Assembly (NCBI GenBank): GCA_014801815.1
Contig: JAAVDM010000046.1
Coordinates: 1 to 54,344 of the forward strand
Direction of reading: 5' to 3'
Length of the DNA: 54,344 bases
DNA from: Bacteroides sp.
GTDB lineage: Bacteria > Bacteroidota > Bacteroidia > Bacteroidales > Muribaculaceae
The notes beneath the pieces are model-generated. The model had not been told where the DNA came from and made no database searches. It saw only the letters and a program-made list of their open reading frames with translations. Of this stretch, positions 7,686-18,400 are shown piece after piece (position 1 is the first letter of the stretch; each line of letters begins with the position of its first letter). The translations under genes and the position numbers were made by a program.

Positions 7686-8528
7686 TTATTTTACCAAAGT
7701 AATCTCAAGAGGTTGCTCAACCACCCAATATTGACCATTTTTGACAATTCTGCCAACAACTTTATCAATGACAGTGGCACCGGTAATACTACCGGTAATA
7801 GAGAACGGTTTAACAAAATTCTTGAACACATCAAGATCCTGAAGTATGGTACTCATAGCTTTGGGATTAATCTTATAGGTACCTGTACCTGAAATGGGAT
7901 CCAACTCCAAAATAAACATTTTCTGTTCTGAAGGTTCCTCACTCATCGAACGTTCCGAGAAGCGTAATACTCCCAATTCATCAGGCATACGCAGAGTGGC
8001 ATATCTGATCTGTGAAGACGGTGATGACATCTGATCTTTTCTGTGAATATTGCTGTTGACATAAGCACTTGCTTCTGACAAAGCAGAACGCCGGCAGAGA
8101 TCTTGAAGTTCAGAAATCATACTCTCAGCATTACTAATACGGGCGCTGAGAGATGTCATACCGACATTACTCTCCTGAAGGTAGGTCTTGAGTAACAGAC
8201 TTTCATCTGTCAGACTGTTAACTTTATTACTGAGCAAAGTAACCTTCTTCTTCAAGTCTGAAATCAATTTCCATGCCATCACACCGATTACTAATACTAT
8301 ACCTACTCCAATCCAGGCAATCGTAATTTCACTTCCGCCTTGATTATTCTCACCCGGAATAACAAGTGTAGCGGACTGTGTCCCAACGACAGTATCAGTT
8401 ACTACCATTGTATCCGATGAAGTAGTAACAGTATCGGCTACGAAAGGTGAAAAGGTTGAAGCACTATCGGCTGTTACCACTTTAGCCTTGCCATTCTCCA
8501 CCTGCTGTGTAACGGTGATACTAATCAT
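7686..8528 (-). CDS. Single-span membrane protein with coiled coil, operon gene 8
   Basis: The protein has 280 residues. A Ser/Thr/Val-rich N-terminal part (1-67) precedes one membrane span at about 70-90 (ITIAWIGVGIVLVIGVMAW). The basic KLISDLKKK after the span puts the C-terminal side in the cytoplasm. A coiled coil at about 92-145 follows, then a folded domain at about 175-280 shared with the gene 9 product. The ATG overlaps the stop of the large Hsp70-like gene by four bases. The layout fits a membrane adaptor presenting the shared domain to the cytoplasmic NTPases. No family name is assigned. Confidence 0.7.
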   Translation of the reverse strand: MISITVTQQVENGKAKVVTADSASTFSPFVADTVTTSSDTMVVTDTVVGTQSATLVIPGENNQGGSEITIAWIGVGIVLVIGVMAWKLISDLKKKVTLLSNKVNSLTDESLLLKTYLQESNVGMTSLSARISNAESMISELQDLCRRSALSEASAYVNSNIHRKDQMSSPSSQIRYATLRMPDELGVLRFSERSMSEEPSEQKMFILELDPISGTGTYKINPKAMSTILQDLDVFKNFVKPFSITGSITGATVIDKVVGRIVKNGQYWVVEQPLEITLVK

Positions 8529-11500
8529 CTTCCACCCGATTTATTGATGTGCGATTCCACTATTTCTTTACCTATTTCATATAAAGAATTTTTTAGAGGC
8601 CAAAAAAACATCGGTTCCTTCACTTTATCAGTATTTCTCTGACCCTTCTTAGAGGAATTCTGCATCTGGCGATAACTCGAATCTGCGCAATTACGTAGTC
8701 TTGTGATAATATCATTATCGACACCATGACCGATTTCACTTAAAGCATCTACTATATCTTCATTGGCAAACATATCAAGAAACTTTTTGAAAAGCTTCAT
8801 GACTTTTCCCTGTATATCATTGTTTAGATTTTCATATCTCAACGATGTATTACTATACGCATATTCTTCCTCAAAACCATAAAAGATATCCTGATCGGGA
8901 TTAATAGCCTCTTCATCATCCTCATCACCATAGTTAAGTGAGATAAGTGCGCCCTCAGCAGTTACTTCTTTCGGTTTTTCAACGAAAGATACCACTATCT
9001 TATCCGCGTTCTTGAGTTCATCATCATTAAAGAGATTCCCGACATAACGGAAAATAGTCTTGATTACTTCAGAGACTGAAGCAGGATGACTACTAATCAA
9101 CTGTACATATTTAGATCCCATACCGGTAAACGATATATAATGCGGCACCTCAAATTCAGCCAAATGAATAGCATAAGCCATATAAAACATTAGAGCTGAA
9201 AAATGAATTATAGGCAACTGGATCATTCGCTGCGAAAACTTTATGGTTTCTGATAGTCTGGTCCACGAATCGTTGGCAAAAAGATAGTTTATAATATCGG
9301 CTGAAGAAGATGCACTGTCAATCATATTCTGCACATCTGTCATACGATCTCCAAGACGGTCTCTGCGAGTTTCCTTATAATAAGTAATAAAACCGTTCTT
9401 CTTTCTACCCATATTACTACGGTCGAGTCCGTCATTCCATAGATCATTGGCCGCAAAGAAAGCTGAGAACACACATGCCTCACCGCTTTGCGGATTTACA
9501 TATAGTATGTCGGTCGTACCACCACCTATATCTATATTAGCATAAGCTTCACCGTATTTCATCTCTGCAAGATGAGAATAATAGGGAGCTACACTCTCAG
9601 TACGATACCTGATATCAATATGTCCTTTTACCTCTCGTGCCGACTGTTGCCAAGCATCTTCAAATATAGCTCTATCACTATCCCGCATAGACAGAGGATA
9701 AGTCACTATCACAGTGAAGTCAGCCGTAGCACCATCAAGAACACTCTTATTCTTCATCATCCATAGCATCTGAGTGAAGAAAGTCTGCATTCTCTGGTGT
9801 GACATACCGTCAAAACGATCCCACTTGATATTAGTCTTGTAGTCGCCTGCACGCGATATGTCTTCGCTGTAATTGAAACCTATGTTAGTATTAAAGAACA
9901 TCTCTAAAGTATTAGGTCTGCCGGCAGTCTGAAATGTCGCAGTTCTGATAGGAAACTTTATTGTATCGCCTATTGCTATTGGTACGAACTCGCGTTTAGC
10001 AGCTGTTACAAATGAGACAAACTCTCCAGCTCCGGACTTACTGTTAAACATCACTACCTGACTGTCCTCTTCTTTGTAACTAAAAGGCTCAGTCTTTGCA
10101 ATGGGTATTCCTTCAGCACCGACAAAACAAGCCACATGAGTATTGGTAGTACCAAAATCCATACCGAAAATGTACTTATTACTTACGACAGTCGGATTGG
10201 AATTTACAATACTAAATAAAGGAATGACAAGAGCACTGACATTTTCGTTCTGTATTGTAAGTTCCATAAAACTGAAAGATCCATCTACATGTATATGGTC
10301 GGTAGAGAGTAGGGCTTTATCACGGTTTTTTTCAGACCTACGTTTTACAACTGCTGTTACTTCTTCAATACCCTGATTAGTTTTTTCTGGAATCTCAAAG
10401 AATTTCAGACTCACTCCGTTAAAAGAACTGCCTAACATTACATTGTACACATTCTGATCACAGTCCGGTTCAAGACGATAAAAAGGAAATACCGCGAAAT
10501 CGAATGTATGCGACGAATCATAACAATCTACCTTATCCCTGCTCTTATCAGAGGTATCATAAGTTTTGGAAAGAGTAATTTCTCGTCCATGCACAAGGGG
10601 AAGTGTAAGTTCCAAAGTCAGCTTCTCACGTTCCTCATCATACTCCACTTTAAGCATATCGGTAGAGCGTCCATCTTCAGAAATAAGATCCGACAGCTTG
10701 AAATAGTCAAAGAATATCTTTTTGAGTGGTAACAGAAAACTGACATTATTTTCACATCCGGTATAAAAACGCTCATGGTTCACATCATAGCTGACCTCAA
10801 TAATTTTATCCTCAAAAAAGTCGAAAATTGTCAGATAGGGATATTTCACCTTTTCGAAACCGGGTAGAGTTCGATCGTAAATATTCGGAGGCAAGACTTC
10901 AGGAAGAGAATGAGTGCCGGGTAACCAATGCTTATCACCTACATATTTCAGTTCGCTAATACCATACGTTGTCAATACCATAGGGATTTTTTTACCGACT
11001 TTTCCTTTCTCATAATGAGTGGCAGTAGGGACAAGAATATAGTCGGAATTATCAATCTCTACCAAATGATTGGAATGTCTAAATATCACCTTACCGAGCG
11101 TTACACGATCTCCATTTTCTTTTAACTTCAGTTCAGGAAGACCATCGAAAGCCCGGTTCCCACGTGCAGCGTTATAAATACTGGGTGAATAGATGGTACC
11201 GCTATCCTGTATATAACGAGCCACTCCCCAAAGGTAGTCAGGTGGGTTCAGCAGATAATTCAGATAGAGTTTATATACATACGACTGAAAAGCCTGGTCA
11301 CGCTTATGAAGGGGAGTCGCCTGATCTGTAAAAAGAGGATTACCGGCATCACCGTTAAACTGATATCTGTACTTCTTCAGAACAGACCTTAGATTTGCCG
11401 AAGTGTAGACAAGCGACAAAGGTGAAGTACCGCCAATGACATGATTTTTCCATTTAAAAAGAAATATCGGTAAACGATTCTGAAGAGCACCAAAACTGAA

Positions 11501-11995
11501 TGCCGACTCAAGTGCTACTCCTAAATCTTTATGAGCATCAACTTCTGACTTATCAAGATTCCGCTTCTCAGTCCCTATATCCCAACGCGCAGCCTTGAAA
11601 TCAGGATGGTCACCATATTTAAAAGTAAACTCCAGCATATCCAACATCTCGCTTACAAGGTCATGATATGGTGTGGGTACAAGACATGCTTCATTGTCTG
11701 GCATACCTATATGACCCTGTTGAGGACTATTCTTCTCAAGAGCATTGATTTGCTCAAAGGCTGCGGCAAAGAGAAACAGTCGTGCCATAGGAGTAGGCAT
11801 TGATGAACCGAGTTTCCCTAATCCAGTGCCACGTTCTGTTATACCGTCTTCAATCTGCGATATATCTACACTACCACCTATTATACCATGCACACCGCTT
11901 TTATTATAAACAGCGTTAGGCTTCTCATTGGTAAAATAATTTCTTTTAGGTGATTCAGTACCCTGGGAATCAGGCTCATTTATATTATCAGGCAT
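8525..11995 (-). CDS. Giant Hsp70/actin-like ATPase with a large N-terminal extension, operon gene 7
   Basis: The protein has 1,156 residues, while a normal DnaK has about 640. The ATPase signatures lie in the C-terminal half in the correct order: phosphate-1 loop FGMDFGTTNTHVA at about 607-620, phosphate-2 loop NIDIGGGTTDILY at about 813-826, and adenosine motif ISFTGMGSKYVQLI at about 950. The first 600 residues are unlike any Hsp70 part I know. They include helical segments (MARLFLFAAAFEQIN) and beta-rich stretches and may be the substrate or assembly module. No classical C-terminal substrate-binding domain is evident. No signal peptide is present, so the protein is cytoplasmic. It is the second such ATPase in the operon, 11 bases after the tubulin-like gene. 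Confidence 0.8.
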   Translation of the reverse strand: MPDNINEPDSQGTESPKRNYFTNEKPNAVYNKSGVHGIIGGSVDISQIEDGITERGTGLGKLGSSMPTPMARLFLFAAAFEQINALEKNSPQQGHIGMPDNEACLVPTPYHDLVSEMLDMLEFTFKYGDHPDFKAARWDIGTEKRNLDKSEVDAHKDLGVALESAFSFGALQNRLPIFLFKWKNHVIGGTSPLSLVYTSANLRSVLKKYRYQFNGDAGNPLFTDQATPLHKRDQAFQSYVYKLYLNYLLNPPDYLWGVARYIQDSGTIYSPSIYNAARGNRAFDGLPELKLKENGDRVTLGKVIFRHSNHLVEIDNSDYILVPTATHYEKGKVGKKIPMVLTTYGISELKYVGDKHWLPGTHSLPEVLPPNIYDRTLPGFEKVKYPYLTIFDFFEDKIIEVSYDVNHERFYTGCENNVSFLLPLKKIFFDYFKLSDLISEDGRSTDMLKVEYDEEREKLTLELTLPLVHGREITLSKTYDTSDKSRDKVDCYDSSHTFDFAVFPFYRLEPDCDQNVYNVMLGSSFNGVSLKFFEIPEKTNQGIEEVTAVVKRRSEKNRDKALLSTDHIHVDGSFSFMELTIQNENVSALVIPLFSIVNSNPTVVSNKYIFGMDFGTTNTHVACFVGAEGIPIAKTEPFSYKEEDSQVVMFNSKSGAGEFVSFVTAAKREFVPIAIGDTIKFPIRTATFQTAGRPNTLEMFFNTNIGFNYSEDISRAGDYKTNIKWDRFDGMSHQRMQTFFTQMLWMMKNKSVLDGATADFTVIVTYPLSMRDSDRAIFEDAWQQSAREVKGHIDIRYRTESVAPYYSHLAEMKYGEAYANIDIGGGTTDILYVNPQSGEACVFSAFFAANDLWNDGLDRSNMGRKKNGFITYYKETRRDRLGDRMTDVQNMIDSASSSADIINYLFANDSWTRLSETIKFSQRMIQLPIIHFSALMFYMAYAIHLAEFEVPHYISFTGMGSKYVQLISSHPASVSEVIKTIFRYVGNLFNDDELKNADKIVVSFVEKPKEVTAEGALISLNYGDEDDEEAINPDQDIFYGFEEEYAYSNTSLRYENLNNDIQGKVMKLFKKFLDMFANEDIVDALSEIGHGVDNDIITRLRNCADSSYRQMQNSSKKGQRNTDKVKEPMFFWPLKNSLYEIGKEIVESHINKSGGR

Positions 11996-12006
11996 ATTGT
12001 TAAGTT

Positions 12007-13626
12007 TTAATTGTTTGATGATGTCAGCTTACGTAACCCTTTGTCAGATGCTTTATAAAGGATATCGGCAAACACGTATTCCGGCTCATGACCTTCACGT
12101 ATGGCATTCCTTGTAGTGTCATAATGACCATTTCCATTGCCATTATCTTTAAACTCACCGTTCATCCAACTCATTAGATTATCATCTGTAAGAATAGTCT
12201 TATTATTTGAGTTTCCAATTAGTTTTGAAATCCTTTTCCAAAAGTCAGGTTCCTGAGCTTCCTTATCGGTGGCAGCAGGACGTAGAATAAGATCGGCATA
12301 AGGTTTTTTCATATCAGTCAGAGCAAAACGATGAGAATTGCCGGGAAGGGTGGTACCGTTACCTTCAAAATCTAATTCTTTAAGCCATTTCTGATATTGT
12401 TTATAAAATTTTTCCAGTGTAGAACACAATACAGTCAACCGACTCTTATCACCGCTCGCTTCGTTTACCTGAACAGCATTATTAAGTTTAAGGTACTTGT
12501 GAAAGTCCTGACCGGAAGTCTTTTTCTCCCATATACTTTCATGAAAGAATTTGAGGGCTATCGCAAGCCTTATAAGAGGGAGTAGTATATTATTGATGGA
12601 AATAGGATCAAAATCATAAGTAAACAGACGCTGAGCCGATTGCTGTGCATTGTCTTCAGTTATTGAAGCGTCTATGGAGAACTTATACTCTTTCTGAGTA
12701 GCATCTCCACGTCCGGCTGCGAAATGCTCGATCATCATGGCCGCTATAAGTTCGACTACATTAGCATTGTTCTTCTGGGTATCGCCTCCTTCGCTATAGC
12801 GAATGATAGTGCGGTGGGGATCACCTATATAGTAAACCCGATTTATCTGATTTAGAATTCCTGAGTTTTTGTAATAGCTCAGAGCAGCCTTCGTCTTCGA
12901 GTTAAAACGGTCAGCGCGTACGGCACCATCTTTTTGCTCCATAGGTGAGAAATACGGCAATACCAGCACCGTAGCGATGTCAGCAGCTTCTTTTTTAGCA
13001 TTTATAGCTTTAGTAATCTCAGGAATACCTGCTGCACCTGTACCACCGAACAGAGATCCTATAATAACAACCTTATCCTCTTGCTCAGGCTGAAAATGAT
13101 TTAGGAAGTTTCGGAATTCATTTGTCGAAGCTATTGAATTGAATACGACACTTCCTATATTGGGATTTCCCTTAAAGCCCACTGTCATATCAAGATTGAG
13201 TTCGGTGTCAGGACGTTGTGAGTCGTCATACAGACTCTGAAGCAGGTCTTCGGTGAGAAGAGTATCACCTGCAAATTTACCATACCCTATATAATCTCTG
13301 AACTTGATATTATCCTGCGCAGGTTTGAATGGAAAAACATAATCCTCCATATCATCTACACCGCGTAAATCAGCAGCAAAAAACTGTCTGTCCTGCAGCC
13401 CTAATTCTCCGTGAGCCATAAAAGCCGCATTGTGTATTTTCTTATAATTACGGAGTAGCTCTACCGTACGCTGCTTATCAGCATTCTTCAGATCATAGTC
13501 TATAATTATAGGATAAACATCATAATTGCTCAGAGACTCTACTCCCGCAGCAAACAACATTGTTAGCGAACGCAGTACACGCTCACCAGTGCCTCCTATG
13601 GCAAATATAAATAACTTTTTCTTCAT
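12007..13626 (-). CDS. Tubulin/FtsZ-like GTPase (Tubulin_2 type), operon gene 6
   Basis: The protein has 539 residues and is cytoplasmic. The N-terminus FIFAIGGTGERVLRSL matches the first nucleotide loop of FtsZ/tubulin-fold proteins. The tubulin signature (GGGTGTG in FtsZ) appears as GSLFGGTGAAGIPE at about 191-204. A later NANVVELIAA segment fits the region after the core sheet. This corresponds to the 'Tubulin_2' family, a poorly studied bacterial group distinct from FtsZ. Whether it polymerises cannot be told from sequence. The C-terminal 200 residues are unassigned. Its neighbours are a three-span membrane protein and a giant Hsp70-like ATPase. The organism's cell-division FtsZ should be encoded elsewhere. 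Confidence 0.8.
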   Translation of the reverse strand: MKKKLFIFAIGGTGERVLRSLTMLFAAGVESLSNYDVYPIIIDYDLKNADKQRTVELLRNYKKIHNAAFMAHGELGLQDRQFFAADLRGVDDMEDYVFPFKPAQDNIKFRDYIGYGKFAGDTLLTEDLLQSLYDDSQRPDTELNLDMTVGFKGNPNIGSVVFNSIASTNEFRNFLNHFQPEQEDKVVIIGSLFGGTGAAGIPEITKAINAKKEAADIATVLVLPYFSPMEQKDGAVRADRFNSKTKAALSYYKNSGILNQINRVYYIGDPHRTIIRYSEGGDTQKNNANVVELIAAMMIEHFAAGRGDATQKEYKFSIDASITEDNAQQSAQRLFTYDFDPISINNILLPLIRLAIALKFFHESIWEKKTSGQDFHKYLKLNNAVQVNEASGDKSRLTVLCSTLEKFYKQYQKWLKELDFEGNGTTLPGNSHRFALTDMKKPYADLILRPAATDKEAQEPDFWKRISKLIGNSNNKTILTDDNLMSWMNGEFKDNGNGNGHYDTTRNAIREGHEPEYVFADILYKASDKGLRKLTSSNN

Positions 13627-13638
13627 CTTTCAGAGGTA

Positions 13639-14187
13639 TTATGGATTCTGGAAAGGAATTGCCCTGCCGTTTCGGCTAAAACGTTTTATGATAATGCTGA
13701 CAATAAAATAAATCAGCACTGTAAACAGTCCAGTAGTCAGATCAAAATCGAAACGTACATCTTTACCTTTGTCCAGATTTGTCTTAATCTCTTCTTTTTT
13801 TGCAGCAAGCTGTTGAGCCATAGCAGGTGTAACACCTGTTTTTGTCTTGGTTATATAATAATCCTCATTGGCTTTATAGAATGAGTGTGTACGAAATAGA
13901 CCGCTGTTATCGCGAGCGTTAGCCTCACCGATCAATATCATATCGGAATAGAAATATCCAAGCAGACCGCTTACTACAAGTACTATACCCCATACAGTAA
14001 CAGAGGCTCCCTTGACAGAATCCTTGTTGCTACAGAATCCGAAGTAAAAGATACAGGCACAGATGACAGCTATGATTACTGCCCCGACTACCCCCCAGGC
14101 AAAACCGCCCTCGGTAATAAAAAAATTCGCATGATAGTCAGGGGTCCATGATTTTGAACCGGTGACTGTAAAATAAATAAAATCCAT
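13639..14187 (-). CDS. Three-span membrane protein, operon gene 5
   Basis: The protein has 182 residues. Hydrophobic segments are visible at about 29-50 (GGFAWGVVGAVIIAVICACIF), 63-82 (VTVWGIVLVVSGLLGYF) and 150-167 (LFTVLIYFIVSIII). A hydrophilic loop of about 65 residues between the second and third spans contains a short helix (AQQLAAKKEEIKTNL). The basic end IKRFSRNGRAIPFQNP suggests a cytoplasmic C-terminus. It sits between the vWA and tubulin-like genes with gaps of 27 and 12 bases. No family is recognised. It may be a membrane base for the assembly. Confidence 0.7.
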   Translation of the reverse strand: MDFIYFTVTGSKSWTPDYHANFFITEGGFAWGVVGAVIIAVICACIFYFGFCSNKDSVKGASVTVWGIVLVVSGLLGYFYSDMILIGEANARDNSGLFRTHSFYKANEDYYITKTKTGVTPAMAQQLAAKKEEIKTNLDKGKDVRFDFDLTTGLFTVLIYFIVSIIIKRFSRNGRAIPFQNP

Positions 14188-14214
14188 GATATTATATATT
14201 AGATATGTTTTTAT

Positions 14215-15417
14215 TTACGGAAGGAAAACAATATCGGCACGAAACAGCGTATCCTGCGGCTCAAGACCGTTTTTAATTCCTTCGATGAGATAAGCGAGAC
14301 CGAATGTAGTGTTTTCATCAGGACCTGTCTTATCGTTATCGGTACTCCATGTAGAAACCCAACCATCAGGTATGGTATTTAGTGAGTAGATAGTTATTAC
14401 ATACTCTCCATTGACATTAGGCACAAAGGGAGCATTCTGTGCAGAAACTCTAAGTGTACCATCGGCTTCTTTTTCAACCTTAACTTTCTGTGTGGTTCCG
14501 TCAGAACGTATGTCCATGAGAACAGAACCGTTATGTACTACTTCTAATTTATTGACATCAAGATTACTCAGGCATTGCGGTAAATTAAGTACCAATGTAA
14601 CCTCACCACCGGGATTCTGAAGCGGTAAAAGTTTATCGGTAGACATTTTAGCATCATTGTGAGCTTTAAAATCATGTACACCGAAATAAATCGATTTCGG
14701 GTTATTCAGCTCAGTAGGCTTTTTATTATTGATGTCTTCAAGCCAGCGTACGGCTGCTTTGCGTCCGAGCACTATAACGTAGAAAGGACGTTGTATTTGC
14801 TTAGATAAGGTTATCGGCTGATTCTTCATATTCCAGTAGTTACCTTTATAGCCACCGGAATACCTCAGTATGGCACCTGCAAGATCTGAATGATTCTGCA
14901 GAGCCTTTGTTATCTCACCTTTGAGATATGTCAAGGCATGTCTTGTATCTCCACCACCGCGATTACCTATACTCATAATACCATCGGTGATTAAGTATAC
15001 CATCACGTCAGTAGTATCAATCTGTGCTGCTGCTTTCGAGAAGAAACTATGAAAAGTAGTTGCTGACAGATTCGGCTGGTCCTTTACATTTTTCAAAATT
15101 TCTCCGGGTGTACCTTTATAGGGCTTAGGATTATTAAGAAAATAAACTGAAGTATTAGTAGTAAGATGCTGAAGATTCCCTAATAGGTGAGTCATTATCT
15201 GGTCGTTATCTGCCATAAAATATGGCTTCATACTGCCTGAGGCATCTATATACACCTCAGCTACTACCGGTGCTGTTGCCGTCTCATTGACAACGGTAGA
15301 CTGATAACCTGCATAAACCTTATTATCAGCCCAAACATCGGTAGGGGGATCTATTATTTTTTTAATAATAAATCCTATAATTACTAACAATACTAAGCCT
15401 ATAATCAATTTCTTCAT
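14215..15417 (-). CDS. Membrane-tethered vWA protein with intact MIDAS, operon gene 4
   Basis: The protein has 400 residues. An N-terminal anchor spans about 3-22. A von Willebrand factor A domain follows at about 50-250. The metal-ion site motif DxSxS is intact as EVYIDASGSMKPY near residue 58, and the paired strand MVYLITDGIMS lies near residue 140. The C-terminal part, about 265-400, is beta-rich. By charge the bulk is predicted to lie in the periplasm. vWA domains bind protein ligands through a divalent cation. Here the ligand may be another operon product. It is 11 bases downstream of the coiled-coil gene. Confidence 0.8.
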   Translation of the reverse strand: MKKLIIGLVLLVIIGFIIKKIIDPPTDVWADNKVYAGYQSTVVNETATAPVVAEVYIDASGSMKPYFMADNDQIMTHLLGNLQHLTTNTSVYFLNNPKPYKGTPGEILKNVKDQPNLSATTFHSFFSKAAAQIDTTDVMVYLITDGIMSIGNRGGGDTRHALTYLKGEITKALQNHSDLAGAILRYSGGYKGNYWNMKNQPITLSKQIQRPFYVIVLGRKAAVRWLEDINNKKPTELNNPKSIYFGVHDFKAHNDAKMSTDKLLPLQNPGGEVTLVLNLPQCLSNLDVNKLEVVHNGSVLMDIRSDGTTQKVKVEKEADGTLRVSAQNAPFVPNVNGEYVITIYSLNTIPDGWVSTWSTDNDKTGPDENTTFGLAYLIEGIKNGLEPQDTLFRADIVFLP

Positions 15418-15428
15418 GATTAGAATTT

Positions 15429-18400
15429 TTAGTATGTTATCACTTTAGACTTACGTCTTTCGACACCATCAACAGTATAACCTATCTCAACAACATCGAC
15501 TACCAACTCAGTCGGTTTTGAATTGGAGTCAATATTATCTTTATGATTTCGTGAATTGGGATGAAGATTGTCAAGATCTCCATAGGTACGGCCGGTAACA
15601 TTTTCAAAATTGCCTTCTTCTATACTTGCTACAAAAAGCAAAGGTATATCAAGCCGGATACCAAAGTATGCATAAAGTTCGTCAATCATATTGAAAAGAT
15701 TGGAAATAGCCTGTCGCTGGAAAATAATACCATTCGGAAGTGCCTTATCAGTCATAAATGGCAGACGACTATAAGCATAGTAACAACAAAGTTTGTTCAG
15801 AATACTTCCATGCTTAACAAACTCATCACATAATAACTGCTGAATCTGTTTGCGTGTTTCAAGCGGTACAGTTGTTTCAAGCGGTACAGTAAATGCAGCC
15901 ATACGTTCACATACTTCTCTGAGGGCTTCTTCAACGTTATCATTGATTTCCTTACATTCAGTATCATAATCAAGTGAAGTAGCCATAAGAACAGGGTGCC
16001 ATGAAATTGCAATCTTCCGAGCACCTTCATGCAGGCTATTAAGCAGATCGGAAGATTCTGACATCAATTCTTTCTTATCTTTCTCAAGTGTATTAACTTT
16101 AGTCTCTAAATGGGAAATCTTCTCATCTGCATAAGAAAGGTCTTGTCTGAGATTCTCAACTTTGTCATTAAGTGCAGAAATATTATTTTCTGCTTCTTTC
16201 AGTTTCTCATCTACAAGCTGGCTATAAATATCTGTTAATTCGCATGTATCGTCTGTCGTCAAAGTGAAATCAGGATCAAGTTTACTAATATTACCACTTA
16301 GTTCCCTCATAACAAGCATATTTGTTTTTTTCAATTCATTAATAAGATTTATTAATGCTGTAAACAACTTATTAAGAGAATGCGTATTTTCTTCAGATAC
16401 AATGTTTGCCATCCGTCCGACTAATGACTTACGGGTGTCTTCAAGTTGTTTTTCACCTATTAGTTTAACTAAATCCTTATTATCTTTTGCATTATATTCA
16501 ACAAGCATAGCTGTGAATATCTCATCATTTTCACATCTGTGACTAAGTATATCATAAGCCTCCCCGAGACTCGAAGCGTCCAATCTTAATTTATCATTAA
16601 GCCGAGAAAGCATTACACGTTCAAAAGTCTGCCTAAGAGTTTTCTTATCTATAGTTATAAGATCCCATTTCATATTAGGAATTGCTTCTTTAATCATGGT
16701 GAGTACTTCTTCACGCCCTTGTTCTCTTGCCTCAGCAATGTTCGTAGGAAGTTCTGGTCTGTTACTATTAGCTCTAACGATATTGACAATTTCTGTCAGA
16801 AGATCCTCAGGACTAAGAGTTTTATCAAATTTCTCTGTATCGGAAAGACTCTTATTCAAACGGTCGATAAGTCGACTTATAAGAAGCTTCTTATCCTCCT
16901 CTGAAAGTTTGTCTTCTTTGATAGCATTAGAAACAATTTCTTCATCTGCAAATGAGGAGATAGAATTACTCTTTTCCCAATTATCTACAATCCTACCGAA
17001 TATATTATTTAACTCAGTATACTGAGGTACATCTTCAAAGATACCATAAGCTTTAAGACGCTTAAGTAACCAGTCTCTTACCACTGTTTGATTTATCGGT
17101 AATGATAACTGATCAATCGAATTTATTTTTTTACTATCCTCATTAATTACATTTTTCTTACTTTCAGAGAAATTATAAGCTCCTAATAAATCTATAAATT
17201 TATTAAGCATAACTTCATAAGACTGTCCTCTTGTATCTTCTTCGGCATCTTTAAGTAAAGATTTAAGTTCTTTTTTATCCTTACCTTTTATTCTACGAAT
17301 AATATTTTCGGCAAAGTTTTCTGTTCTTGTATCATATTTTTCCGAAGAAGAACTATTAGATATCCTAATAAGTTGCTCAATCTTATTACGTATAATAGAG
17401 TGGATAATTTCAGTTTTGTCTGGATTTATCACACTATTATCCATACCGAGCAGTTTGACTAACTCTTTTTGATTACGCCTTAGTTGTTCGATTTCATCTT
17501 TTAGAGTTTGATTTTCTTTCCCCAAAGAATAACTCTCATTCTGATCTATAGAAATATATTCTGTTTGAGTGCCTTCTTCTATTGATTTTGAAGTGTCGTT
17601 AGATTCTTTATCATCTGATAATTCAGGTTTCTCTTGTATAGTTTTACCATGAACTCTTTTCTTTCCTTTGAACCAAAGAAAGGTATATATATTACTCCTT
17701 AGTCGTTCGATTTTACCTTTTAGAGTTTGATTTTCTTTCCCCAAAGAATAACTCTCATTCTGATCTATAGAAATATATTCTGTTTGAGTACCTTCTTCTA
17801 TTGATTTTGAAGTGTCGTTAGATTCTTTATCATCTGATGATTCAAGTTTCTCTTGTATAGTTTTACTATGAACTCTTTTCTTTCCTTTGAACCAAAGAAA
17901 GGTATATATTATAGCAAATAGCAGCAAGATACCTATACTCACCATACATAGGATTTTCCATAGAGAATTCGGAGAAGGATTGTCTGTTGTAGGGTTGGGA
18001 TTAGATGATTCTCCTTTTAATTCTTTAATTTCTTTTTTGAGATTCTGATTTTCTTGTTTTAGTTTGATGATGGTTGGGTCAATAAATGCCATGTTCCATA
18101 CATTGCTTCCATGCTTTATAGTATAATTTGTATTAGTAGGAAGCTTAACATTCCTGCCTTTTAATTCATCTTCTGACCAAGAACGCTGCATTGAATCTAC
18201 AAAGACTTCTTTATTGGTAAAATCATCAATAATAACGATTCTATCTTTTTTTTTCAATTTATCAGATCGTCTAATATGGCTAATTGTTACCTTGGTAGAA
18301 TCTTTTAAAGTTTTAAAAGGTTGTTTTTCTTTTGACAAAGACCAATAATCTATACTATTATTATTCCTAAGGAGACTTACCTCTCCGGTTTTTACATTAA

